Source: Poa pratensis
Taxonomy: Eukaryota; Streptophyta; Magnoliopsida; Poales; Poaceae
Assembly (NCBI GenBank): GCA_947311845.1
Contig: CAMZMU010000117.1
Location: 77,958,451 to 78,022,450, forward strand
Length of the DNA stretch: 64,000 bases
Direction: 5' to 3'
This document shows positions 23,764 to 33,839 of this stretch, one piece after another. Position numbers and translations under genes: made by a program. Numbering within the stretch: position 1 is the stretch's first letter; the number at the start of each line of letters is the position of its first letter. The notes under the pieces are model-generated. The model ran no database searches and was not told where the DNA came from. It was given only the letters and a program-made list of their open reading frames with translations.

Positions 23764-24620
23764 TTGAGGGAGACTTTGCATGCTCTTCTTCTTGGTCTTG
23801 AGCTCATCCCAACCAAAGCTTTGCCCTTGCTAAACATGATACCTTGCTGCCCAAAAACAATATTCAACAAAAATCAAGATGTAACACCTTAAAACAACAT
23901 TAAGCCATCCATAAATAGTCTCCACATCAATATCATGCATCAATATCAACTAGAAAACTTGAATCTATGGATTTCCTAAGCATAAAAGGGTGACACCTAG
24001 TGCAGCAAAATACTTCATGCATGAGGCATAAGAACAAAAAGTAATTGGATGAGTGGAGGAGTCACATACCAATGAGCAATCCCACCAAACAGATTTGAAA
24101 AATCTGCCCTAAACTTGGAGATCCAAGGATAGCAGGAAGAGAGCTCGAGAAAATTTGGGAAAAATACCTGGGGCTGGTTTCCTGTCGAGGGGAAGGAGAT
24201 GGGCACTGGATACTCACCTAACCCCCTCTGTGGGCCAAAATAGTGGGTCCCACGCGGCCAGGTACTGTGGCCGCGTGGGACACCCCTTTTGGGCCCTGGT
24301 GGCCCTCTGGTGTCTCCCTTTTGGCTGTTAGTTCCTCTGGTAAAATAACTTACCTCCAAATTTTTCTGGAATTTTTCGAGAAAATTTTCTGAACAGAATT
24401 TTTCAAACTACATTTCTGGAATTTCTGCACTTTGAAATAATTATGCTCATGCAAATAATCTAAAAATTCTAGAATAAATGAAATCAAACATTCAAAGCAA
24501 TTTTTATGGGAATCAAGTTTGCATCATTTTCATATTAGTAATGAGGTTGATCAAGTCTCATTAATAATATGCAAAAGATATAATACATGATTCTTTATTT
24601 TATATGTTTTCTGAGCAATT
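23764..24620. other. Non-coding internal region of the retrotransposon
   Basis: Between the gag-protease stop and the second ORF. No coding motif; RT, RNase H and integrase would normally be here and are absent. A phrase near 24240-24290 (CCCACGCGGCCAGGTACTG) resembles LTR sequence at 20760. Confidence 0.6.
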
Positions 24621-27107
24621 TCAAGTCACCTCATATTTGATTGGAATAGTTCCAATCATTAAGATAGCATATTTTGGTTCAGGAGGTGGCAATGCAAACT
24701 CAAAGCTTCCTATTATAAGAGTATTCCTTTTAATGGAGTTCACACTCTGGCTTACCATAGTAACAGATTTCTTCTTAGGAAAATAGATAGTGTGCTCATT
24801 TCCCTTGACATTGAATGTTACCTTGCTCTCAGTGCAATTTATAACAGCCCCTGCAGTGTTTAAAAAGGGTCTTCCAAGAATAATAGACAAATTATCATCT
24901 TCAGGCATTTCTAACACAACAAAGTCTGTAGGGATTAACACATTAGCAATAGAGATAGGGACATCCTCACATATTCCTATAGGCACAGCAGTTGATTTAT
25001 CAGCCATTTGTAATGATACTTCAGTTGGAACCAATTTGTTTAGGTTAAGTTTCTTATATAAAGAAAAAGGCATAACACTAACACCAGCTCCTAAGTCACA
25101 TAGAGCATATTTCACGTAAGTTTCTTTAATATGACAAGGAATAGTTGGAATACCAGGATCACCACGTTTTTCAGGCATTTTCCCTTTAAAGGAATATTCA
25201 GCAAGCATAGCAGTTATTGCATCAGTAGGAATCTTTCTTTTATTAGTCACAATGTCTTTCATGTATTTGGAATATGGAGGGATTTTAATAGCATCAACAA
25301 GAGGAATTTGCAAACACAAAGACTTAATCAACTCAAAGAATTTCTCAAATCTAGCATCATCCAAAGTTTTTATTACCTCTTGGGGATATGGTATGGGTTT
25401 TTGTACCCACGGATCCCTATCTTTACCTCTTTGTGGATTAGGATGGCTCTTCTTCTTATTCTTCTCAGTAGATGGTGGAGGGTCTTCTTTATCATTAGGT
25501 TCAGGTTCTTCAATATTTTCATCCTCTTGTGGCTCTTCTTCAGGTGAAGGTGATTCTTCTTCTTCATTATTATTATCTTCAGTCTCAGCATCAGAAATAG
25601 AAATATCCTTATCTTGCTCTTCAGAGTCATCAATGTCCTTGTTTTCATTGGGAGATTTTCCTGCAGAAGATTTCTTCTTGAGAGCTTCTTGTTCTTTTCT
25701 CTTGGGATGGCCTTCAGGAAAATCAGGATCCTGAGTACTTGCACCTCCCCTAGTGTTAACTCCACAAACCTGTTTCTTCACCATAAGACTTTCATACAAT
25801 TGATTTTGAAGAGAAACCATTTGTTCAACTTGATTATTCATCATCTCACAGTGTTTAACAATTCTTTTTACCTCTCCCACACTAGCATGTAAACTTTCTC
25901 GAAGAGATTTAATTTTGTGAGAGTTCTCCATAATAGTCATTCTAATATTATGCTCCTCAGGATTATGATGATAAGCAAAATCATTCATGTAGGATACATC
26001 AACAGGAGGTGTTACCTTTTCATTACCTTTTATGGAGCTAATAGCATTGACTTGAATTGGAAAACATGGTTGATCATCAGGAAGTTTAACACCCATTTCA
26101 GATAATTCCTTAAGATGAGAGGTTTTAATTCCCTTCTCTTTAATAGCCTTGGAAGCTTCTTTCATTGTTTCGTTATCCAATTTGAGCATGCCTCCTTTCT
26201 TCTCCGGAAATATCTCTTCAATATTCCAGTCTTCATAATTCCTAGAGATAGTCTCCAATAGCTCAGTTGCTTCATCAACGGTCCTTTCCCTGAAAACATT
26301 ACCTGCAATACCATCAAGATAGCCTCTGGTGTTTTCGGTTAGACCATTGTAAAATATATCAAGTATTTCATTACTCTTGAAGCCATGGGTAGGACATTTC
26401 CTAACCATCTTACTATACCTCCCCCAAGCTTGGGGTAAATCCTCCTTCTCTTTCTGTGAAAAGCTGCTAATCGCAACAGTCAAACCATGAATCTTATCAG
26501 CAGGGAAATACTTATTATAGAATACCTGCAAACATTCTTCCTTGCTAGTAATACATCCAGGTTCTAAACGATTATACCAAGTTTTAGCACTTCCTCCCAA
26601 AGTAAAAGGAAACAGCTTTAAGAAATAGTAGCGTTGATGGATTTCATCTTTACCAAATAACACAGATAAGTCATGCAAGACAGCAATGTGTTCAAAAGGA
26701 AACTCATCCTCTCTACCATAAAACTTATATTTTTCAGCTTTTTCAATTATTTCAGGATCAACACTAAACTCATAATCTTTATCTTTAATTTTAATAGCAG
26801 GAGCATTCATTTTCTCAGTAATAGGAAAATATCCATCAAGAGGAGAATTTTTATAGCTATCAAGTTTATCCAATTTATCAAAGTCAGAATTCATAAAAGC
26901 CATAGTAAATGCCTCCTCTTCCTCAGAAGAAGTTTCAAATTCATCATCACAGTATTCATTATCTTCTAACTCAGATTCCACATTTTCATTAGTAGAAGAT
27001 TCCAGATTTTCAGGTGTTTCAGTTATCTCAGATGTTTCAGGTGTCACTTCTTTGTCTATGCTACCACATAATAAATCATTTTCATTACTAGTAGACATTT
27101 TAGACAA
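24621..27107 (-). CDS. Gag-protease protein of the Athila-like element (828 aa)
   Basis: An intact 828-codon frame. Residues ~30-75 are acidic. The retrotrans_gag domain spans about 145-275 ('FPFTLGGSAKTWYNRL', 'FYNKYFPADK', 'DIFYNGLTENTR'). A long Glu/Asp/Ser/Lys-rich linker follows, containing runs of EEE and KKK. The C-terminal aspartic protease has 'ALCDLGAGVSVMPFSLYKKL' near residue 667 and 'IILGRPFLNTAGAV' about 75 residues later. The DLGA active site is the form usual in Athila elements. No zinc knuckle is evident. The ORF starts about 210 bases from the primer binding site. It ends in a stop with no RT following, which marks a non-autonomous element. That the frame is uninterrupted, unlike the other retroelements here, suggests recent activity. 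Confidence 0.85.
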   Translation of the reverse strand: MSKMSTSNENDLLCGSIDKEVTPETSEITETPENLESSTNENVESELEDNEYCDDEFETSSEEEEAFTMAFMNSDFDKLDKLDSYKNSPLDGYFPITEKMNAPAIKIKDKDYEFSVDPEIIEKAEKYKFYGREDEFPFEHIAVLHDLSVLFGKDEIHQRYYFLKLFPFTLGGSAKTWYNRLEPGCITSKEECLQVFYNKYFPADKIHGLTVAISSFSQKEKEDLPQAWGRYSKMVRKCPTHGFKSNEILDIFYNGLTENTRGYLDGIAGNVFRERTVDEATELLETISRNYEDWNIEEIFPEKKGGMLKLDNETMKEASKAIKEKGIKTSHLKELSEMGVKLPDDQPCFPIQVNAISSIKGNEKVTPPVDVSYMNDFAYHHNPEEHNIRMTIMENSHKIKSLRESLHASVGEVKRIVKHCEMMNNQVEQMVSLQNQLYESLMVKKQVCGVNTRGGASTQDPDFPEGHPKRKEQEALKKKSSAGKSPNENKDIDDSEEQDKDISISDAETEDNNNEEEESPSPEEEPQEDENIEEPEPNDKEDPPPSTEKNKKKSHPNPQRGKDRDPWVQKPIPYPQEVIKTLDDARFEKFFELIKSLCLQIPLVDAIKIPPYSKYMKDIVTNKRKIPTDAITAMLAEYSFKGKMPEKRGDPGIPTIPCHIKETYVKYALCDLGAGVSVMPFSLYKKLNLNKLVPTEVSLQMADKSTAVPIGICEDVPISIANVLIPTDFVVLEMPEDDNLSIILGRPFLNTAGAVINCTESKVTFNVKGNEHTIYFPKKKSVTMVSQSVNSIKRNTLIIGSFEFALPPPEPKYAILMIGTIPIKYEVT

Positions 27108-27316
27108 TGGTGAACTAGATAAAACCTTTCCTTTTTCTTAGGAGCAACAGCAGAAGCAACATTAGGTGAAAAGTTTGGCCTACTTGGCAAATCCGTACCT
27201 CTGCGAGTAGTTGAAGGCCTCACTTCCTTCAGAGTAGTCTTTTCCTTTCCCATGGTTAGGAACAAGCAAAAGCAGCAAATAGATGATAACAAGTTGTCTT
27301 ACCAATAAAGCTAGGT

Positions 27317-27334
27317 TCCCCGGCAACGGCGCCA
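27317..27334 (-). promoter_or_regulatory. Primer binding site (tRNA-Asp type)
   Basis: On the minus strand TGGCGCCGTTGCCGGGGA lies ten bases inside the 5' LTR. This complements the 3' end of plant tRNA-Asp, the usual primer of Athila-type elements. Confidence 0.85.
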
Positions 27335-27344
27335 GAAAACGTCT

Positions 27345-28703
27345 TGATACCCACAAGTATAGGGGATCGCTGAAGTCTTCGTTGGGAAGTATTACCCAAA
27401 TTTATAGTTCGACTCGATGGGAACACAAGAATATCAATAAGACCTTGGCAATTGAGGCGTCACTCTCAACCACACCTGTATATCAATAACTTGCAGCAGT
27501 AATAGTGATGGCAGTAGTATGATTCAAGTAACAAGCAGAACAGTAGCAGTGAACAAGTGTTTCCCAGTTTTCACCGGAAAAGTGAAAGTGTAACTCAGAG
27601 ATTTAAAACGTAGGCATGAGGTGATAGCGGGGTGTTGCAAGAATGAGATTGATCATATAATAAGAAACAAATAACAATGGGACCTATCTCTAACTCCGAT
27701 ATATGTAGGTATGTGTTCCATATTTAGTTGTGCGTACTAACCAAGAGAATTTGCACAACATCTATTGTCCAACCTGCCCATTTCACCGGGGCCAACTTGG
27801 AACTACAGGTAATTAAGGTCTACCCTTTCGAATAGACCGGAACAATGCATTAACACTTCATGAACACATAGAATCCTCAAACTAAAACATCTCCCCCTTG
27901 TTTTCCCTATATGTCACGTTTAGGGTTCGCAGGTTCAACATAATAGCAGGTGATACACTTTGCAGATAAATACCAAACTCAAATATATGATGGGGCAATA
28001 TAAGTTCAGTACTGAAATCATGCCACTCGGGCCCTAGTAGCAAGCATTAAACATAGCAAGAGTGCATCAACACAATACAAAAGTATCCTCAAGATAAAAC
28101 CCTAAAATCCCGAACAACGGGTAGCATTACATGATCAATCTCATCCAATCCCCATCCACCTCACATGCCTACAGCGGACTACTCACACATGGTGATGGAG
28201 AGGGAGCTCATGGTCGATGGAGATGAAGGCGGTGAGATGGCGGTGAAGACGGTCTCCGGATCCCTCCACCGGAGGAGAAATCCTGGATCAATCTGTCCCC
28301 GAAACGAAGATCGTGATGGTGGCGGCGTTCTGTTTCGCGAAAGCTCCTCTCCTCCTAGGGCAAGCACTTTTTCGTATATATGAGGGGGTACGTCGAAGAC
28401 CGAAGGCGAGGCGGCGCCCGAGGCCCATTTGGGCTGGGCCCACGCGGCCAGGTACAGGGGCCGCGTGGGACCCACCCATTTGGCCCTCGAGCGCTTCCTC
28501 GTGTCCATCTTTTGTCCATTGTCCTCTTTTCCATAAAAATTGACGTGGTAATTTTCCCCGATTTTATTTCCTGCAGAAATAGCCAGAAAAGAGACTTTGC
28601 TAAAAACAGCGTCAGATTCAGCAGTTTTATTCAAATATGGGAAGATTCCGGAGCAAATTATGAGGCAAAGTGCTTGGAAAAGTAGATGCATTTTGGATGC
28701 ATC
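27345..28703 (-). repeat. LTR copy 2
   Basis: Starts TGATACCCACAAGTATAG and ends GGATGCATCA, nearly identical to copy 1. On its left is the PBS, so it served as 5' LTR of the complete unit. On its right (28704) is a PPT, so it is also the 3' LTR of a second, mostly deleted unit. Confidence 0.9.
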
Positions 28704-29676
28704 AGCTCCCCCAAGCTTAGCTCGTTGTTTGTCCTCGAACAACTCAAACGTAGTGCAGAAGCGATAAAAAGACTTTGACAAGAACTTTGCATTGCATATG
28801 TAACACAATTTAATATCAACAAGCATTCAAAGCATAGCTTCAACAACAAATGATAAGATGCTAGCAAAGGTATATCTAATCAATGTTAAAGCATTTATAT
28901 TTGTTGCAAGAGAGATAACATGTAGTGTCAATACTTGGATGAGTTTGCTCAACTGTAGAAATAAACAAAAGTTCTTACATCGCTAATGATTGAATCATGA
29001 CAAGACTTTTGAGGTCTTTTGATTCTTTCTTTTGTTACCTGGTGAAATCATTGTGCTTACAACCTTGCTCTTAGTTTTAGCAAACCATTTAATATTACTA
29101 ATATGACTCATATGCTTGACCGACTAATGGTTGAAAACCTCATGCCCCGTGAATACGAGTACCTACACCATGGCTACTCAACTTGGGTCACTAGGCAAGT
29201 TCAAAATTTTCAGTCATTGCAAGTAATAAAAGCGTCATCAAGAGCGTCAACTGGGGTACCTCTTGTCCCAGGACATGGACAAGCCCATGTCCAAACAACA
29301 AGACAAACAGACAATGAACAATCTCAACACTCTTTTATTTACCATTTGCATAGCTTTTTATTATGAAGTGCATCACTGAATGTCCACCATGGTGCGCTGT
29401 AAATTTCCACCATGAATGATGCATGGCTTAAATTGGCGGCCCAGGCGTCTCTCTAGCCAATTATTCTTACTCATCAAACTTGCTAAGTTTCCACTTTCAT
29501 TTCGCACATGATAAGCATCCATAAACAAAAGTACATGATATCAACTGAATATATTTTAGTGCAATGTTGAAAGCTTTACATGTGTCAGCACATTTCAGCT
29601 AATTCCCAACCACTAAACTTGTCAAGCATACAACTTCATGTTTATTATTTAAAAAATTATTTTACTTTCTATTGGT
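28704..29676 (-). repeat. Duplicate of the PPT-proximal internal region
   Basis: This segment repeats 21028-22000 almost base for base, including the PPT and CTCATATGCTTGACCGACTA. It stops at ...CTATTGGTTGG, where the sequence jumps into LTR sequence. It is the remnant of a second internal region. Confidence 0.85.
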
Positions 29677-30166
29677 TGGAGATGAAGGCGGTGGAGATGG
29701 CGGTGAAGACGGTCTCCGGATCCCTCCACCGGAGGAGAAATCCTGGATCAATCTGTCCCCGAAACGAAGATCGTGATGGTGGCGGCGTTCTGTTTCGCGA
29801 AAGCTCCTCCCCTCCTAGGGCAAGCACTTTTTCGTATATATGGGGGGGGTACGTCGAAGACCGAAGGCGAGGCGGCGCCCGAGGCCCATTTGGGCTGGGC
29901 CCACGCGGCCAGGTACAGGGGCCGCGTGGGGCCCACCCATTTGGCCCTCGAGCGCTTCCTCGTGTCCATCTTTTGTCCATTGTCCTCCTTTTCCATAAAA
30001 ATTGACGTGGTAATTTTCCCCGATTTTATTTCCTGCAGAAATAGCCAGAAAAGAGACTTTGCTAAAAACAGCGTCAGATTCAGCAGTTTTATTCAAATAT
30101 GGGAAGATTCCGGAACAAATTATGAGGCAAAGTGCTTGGAAAAGTAGATGCATTTTGGATGCATCA
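29677..30166 (-). repeat. LTR copy 3, partial
   Basis: Corresponds to the last ~490 bases of the LTR as read on the plus strand (from GAGATGAAGGCGG to TGCATCA). It ends exactly at the CAACC target duplication. The junction shares TGG between the internal region and the LTR, a micro-homology expected for a deletion by illegitimate recombination. Confidence 0.85.
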
Positions 30167-30171
30167 CAACC

Positions 30172-30960
30172 CGACTTGCAACTAGGAAAAAACTCAGTTG
30201 CAATCCACCTCCAACTGGAAATAATCTCAGTTGCGACCTGGCTTGCAACTGGGAAAAACTCAGTTGCGACCTCACTTGCAACCGGAAGAAAAATCTAAAT
30301 TGCAACCCGACTTGAAATTAGGGAAAACTCAGTTGCGGCTCAACTAGCAACTAGAAACACTCTCAATTACAAGCCGACTTGCAACTAGAAAATAACTCAG
30401 TTGCAACCCGACTTGCAACTAGGAACTTCCAATTGGAAAAAAAATCTCAGTTGTGACGTGACTTGCAACTGGGAAAAACTCAGTTGAGACCTCACTTGCA
30501 ACCGGAAGAAAAATCTAAATTGCAACCCGACTTGAAACTAGGGAAAACTCAGTTGTGGCCCAGCTTCCAACTAGAAATAATCTCAATTGCAAGCCGACTT
30601 GCAACTAGGAAATAACTCAGTTGCAACCCCACTAAAGACTTACAGAAAATTAGAAAAGAAACCAACTCTTAATGGATATATAGAAAAATCCACACACAAA
30701 CACTACAAGGACAAAAAGTCAACCCAGATCACAAAAAAAAGGGCACCAGTCCCACAAAAAGAGAAAAGCTGCCCACCAAGTACAACACAAAAATCTTATT
30801 TGCAACCTGATCTACAACTAAAAAAAATCAGTTGCAACCCCAAGTGTAACTAAAAAATCTCAGTGTCAAACCCACACGCAAATGATAAATCTTGTTTGCA
30901 ACCCTATCTGTATCTTAAAAAACTCAGTGAAACCACGTCTACAATTCAAATAAAAAATTA
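30172..30960. repeat. TTGCAAC-type repeat array, right part
   Basis: Continues the array interrupted at 19665, with the same short units and the ~225-235-bp higher-order period (AATCTAAATTGCAACCCG at about 30291 and 30514). After about 30640 the copies become sparse and degenerate (TTGCAACCTGATCTAC, GTTGCAACCCCAAG). Confidence 0.8.
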
Positions 30961-31744
30961 ATTGCAATCGACTAAACAACTCCCACACTATCAAAAAACA
31001 TGACGAAGTCTCAGTATACCAAGAATTAGTAAAGAAGACTTATATTTTTTGGTACAATGCACCGGCGTAACAGAAGTACCGATAATACTCTTTTATGGCT
31101 TTAGTAGGCTGAAAATAAGTATTTATAAAAAAGATAAAAAATAAACAAAAAGGTCAAGATAAAACAAAACCGACAAATATCAGTTATTAATGTAAGCACA
31201 CATGTTGCTTGTATCGTGGTGGTTAGTATGCTCATGTGGACCACTGGAGGTCGCCATTTTGATATTAGCCAATAGCAGTTATTTTCGTCGAATCTGTCAT
31301 TTTGCTAGCCGGCCTTACACTGTTAGCATCCTCTGCAAAATAATATGAAAGAGAAAACAAACTACAAAATTCACACGAATCTCTGCACAAGATCTGGCGA
31401 CTGTACAGTTTACTGAGTACTAAGATAATTCTCAGCAAAACCGAATATATAATGAGAAAAAAATAAGTATATGGAAATACAAAACTATACAAAAAAAACA
31501 AGAAGTACCCAGCTAATTCAGAAGAAAATCAATGAAAACTCCAGAAAAAAATCCACACACATGCGGCCCAAAACTGTAGATAAAGAAGAAAAAAAAAGGC
31601 CACACACGTGCGTGCGGCCCAACTCTGGAGAGTCTGGATCGATCGATTCGTCTGGCTCTACTTTATATGAGCGTGCGTACACACCGCGTACAACGACGAC
31701 AAAACAAACGCACGGAAATGGTACGAATCTCAACGTAAGATTGA
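30961..31744. other. Right inner part of the composite DNA transposon, no gene
   Basis: A-rich, low-complexity sequence. No open frame with recognisable motif. It leads into the inverted end at 31745-31820. Confidence 0.45.
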
Positions 31745-31820
31745 ATGGTTAGGAAGTCGATTGAGCACTAAGCTAATTCTCAATCAACTGAGAATTAGCA
31801 AAACCGTTTCTAAAAATAGT

Positions 31821-32556
31821 CTCGCTCTCCTCCCGATCCCTCCCTTCTCTGCCATGACGGCCCAATGCCGGGCGCCTCCGGCACCGACAGCGCCACCGCT
31901 GAGTCCTCCCCCATGCTGCTTTTCCGCCCAATCGATGATTCCGCGGCGCTGGCGCCACTACCCGGCCGTGCGTCACCGTGTACTCTTCACCGACCCGCCC
32001 GCCTGCGCCGCTACGAACCCTAGACAAAACAAGTCGTCACCTGATTCCAACCTGAGCTAGCCGTAGAGTAGAATGATGCCGTCAGTCACGCCTACTTGTT
32101 CCCCTCCCCCTGTGGCGGCTACCGTCGTTGTTCCTTGTTCGGGGGCCAGCGTCTTCCTTGCACCGAGCTCCACCTCGTGGCGCGGCTCATCCTCGCCTGC
32201 GTCGCTTTAATGCACGCTGCCGCCGGCGTGTGTCCTGCACCCCAGAACCACGGCGAGTAAAATCGGCTCAAGGAGGCGCAAGGGCGGCGCCGCCACATTC
32301 CTCCTCCGTGCCCACCGGCTTTACGCCTTGGACCAGGCTCCAGCTCCACTGCTGCACATGTAAGCTCTCCCTTTCTCCCCCTAAATCTAGTTGCTTTTCT
32401 GCTGAATTCTGAATCAGTTGGAGATACCGTCAAGATTGGGTTTATCCCCTTTCTTATGGGTTTGGTGGGGAATTGGAGGTGGAGTGTGCTCTGTTTAGTT
32501 CATTATTTGGAAAATGGATCCACTTTAAATCAGATAATGTTGCTTGTTTGGGAGTT
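31821..32556. other. GC-rich unassigned stretch
   Basis: About 31835-32345 is GC-rich and CT-rich, like a gene 5' region, with several short open frames but no recognisable domain. CTGCTGCACATGTAAGC at about 32350 could be an exon end with a donor, but no following exon was found. It may be a gene fragment beside the transposon end. Confidence 0.3.
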
Positions 32557-32564
32557 GTAAGAAG

Positions 32565-33162
32565 TAGGGGTGTAAACGGATAGGATAATTTCCGTACCAA
32601 ATCCGTCGCTCAATCCGTTTTAAAGAATCCATATCCGGTTCCGAAGAATCTGCCGGATAAGGATATCCGGTTCCGAACTTAACACCCGGATACGGTATAG
32701 GATATGGTATGTAAAATAGCATCCGAATATGGATTATCCGAATATTAATTAGGATTATCCGATGGTTATAATCCGAATAATCCGATTTTCTACCGAAATG
32801 TCTAAACTAATAGAGCACAATTTGTAGTTAGTGAGTTGTGAAATTCATTTGTGGAGCACAATTTGTAGTTAGTTCTATTTTTCTAAACTAATAGAGTACA
32901 ACTTTGTTAGATTATTACGTTGTTGAGCTATTGTTTTTGGTTATGTGGGTTGATGATGTACATTGCGTATACCGATCCGACTAATTTTCTTTCCGCCTCG
33001 AATCCGTTCCGTTTCCGTTCCGAATCCGTGATTATATCTATCCACTCCCGAATCCGCAACCGTTCATTATCCGATTCGATCCGAATCCGAGAAAAAAATA
33101 TGGTAAAGGATATGGTAGAGACAAAATCTGATCCGATCCGATCCGATCCGTTTACACACCTA
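32565..33162. mobile_element. Non-autonomous hAT element (598 bp) with 8-bp target duplication
   Basis: The ends are TAGGGGTGTAAACGGAT on the left and ATCCGTTTACACACCTA on the right, an inverted pair with one mismatch. They are flanked by identical 8-bp duplications GTAAGAAG (32557-32564 and 33163-33170). Eight-base duplications and the TAGGG-GTGTAAAC type end point to the hAT superfamily. Both subterminal regions are packed with ATCCG/CGGAT motifs in both orientations (e.g. GATCCGATCCGATCC at 33131). The middle is AT-rich and non-coding. Confidence 0.9.
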
Positions 33163-33372
33163 GTAAGAAGTGACAAATCACTTCAGCAGTCAGCCCGGAA
33201 TGTAGCTAGCCAGCGACTAATGTATCGTATGGAGACACCTATGAACCTCTCCATGGACATAAGAAATCCCCGCAAAAGAGTCGGTGCAGCCATGACACAG
33301 CTGTTTTGTACGTACACATGCCGTGTCATGGTTACACCACACGATGCAGTATTTAGTAGTACTACTGACGCC

Positions 33373-33691
33373 AGTCGGAGTGGATGGCGGTGCGGACTGA
33401 TGACAGACAAGTAGACAAACAAACACTGACACGGTAGCAGCAGTTAGGTTACGCTAGTCGGAGGGGACAGCGGCGTGGAGCGGCGACAGAAATGTAGACA
33501 AGCAAACCCTGGCACGGTGGCAGCGGCTAGGGTATGCGAGTCTGAGAGGACGGCAGCGCGAAGTGACGACACACAAGTAGACAAGCAAACCATGCCATTG
33601 TAGCAGCGATTATTGTCCATGAGTCGGAGTGGACGTCATTGCAGAATGACTACGGACACATAGAGTTTCATTGTAGCAGTTTTTACGATCT
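33373..33691. repeat. 83-bp tandem repeat (about 4 copies)
   Basis: The anchor AGTCGGAG (one variant AGTCTGAG) lies at 33373, 33456, 33539 and 33622, exactly 83 bases apart. Each unit also carries GTAGACAAGCAAACC and a GTAGCAGCG-like segment. The last copy is degenerate. It lies about 1 kb upstream of the B3-domain gene. Confidence 0.9.
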
Positions 33692-33839
33692 CGGTTCATC
33701 GGTTCTGCAGTATTTTTTCAGTTATGGGGACAGTTTAGTTTCAGTGAGAGGTCAATGTTCAATTGTTTGGCTGCTATTTAAATGTTTTCGTGTCAGAGGT
33801 GCTAAGTAAGTTTTGTTTCTTCACTTTGGTCAACCCTTA

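Larger units (their letters stand above)
19666..30166 (-). mobile_element. Athila-like LTR retrotransposon, gag-protease only, rearranged tandem with three LTRs
   Basis: Flanked by the 5-bp target duplication CAACC (19661-19665 and 30167-30171). Plus-strand order: full LTR 19666-21027, internal region 21028-27344, full LTR 27345-28703, a second copy of the PPT-side internal region 28704-29676, and a partial LTR 29677-30166. The element is on the minus strand, as shown by PBS, PPT and gag. The structure is what unequal recombination between LTRs, or between tandem copies, leaves behind, with most of one copy later deleted. It encodes Gag and protease but no RT, RNase H or integrase, so it depends on another element. 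The LTR copies are nearly identical, so it is young. Confidence 0.85.
13105..31820. mobile_element. Composite DNA transposon with long inverted ends, nested insertions inside (Mutator-type suspected)
   Basis: The left end (about 13105-13172) and the reverse complement of the right end (about 31745-31820) align over roughly 65 bases. Both show a TTCTAGAAAC/GGTTTTGCTA-like edge, then TTCTCAGTCGACTGAGAATT-like palindromes and a second copy of the same motif. Removing the Helitron (13182-18677) and the LTR retrotransposon (19666-30166) leaves a core of about 2.7 kb made mostly of TTGCAAC repeats and AT-rich sequence. No transposase is visible, so the element is non-autonomous. The Mutator assignment is inference from the long ends; I could not define a 9-bp target duplication. 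Confidence 0.45.

Noticed and set aside
13117..31807. CACTA-type transposon
   Set aside because: The ends do not start with CACTA/G and the inverted ends are long and palindromic; no TNP1/TNP2 motif seen.
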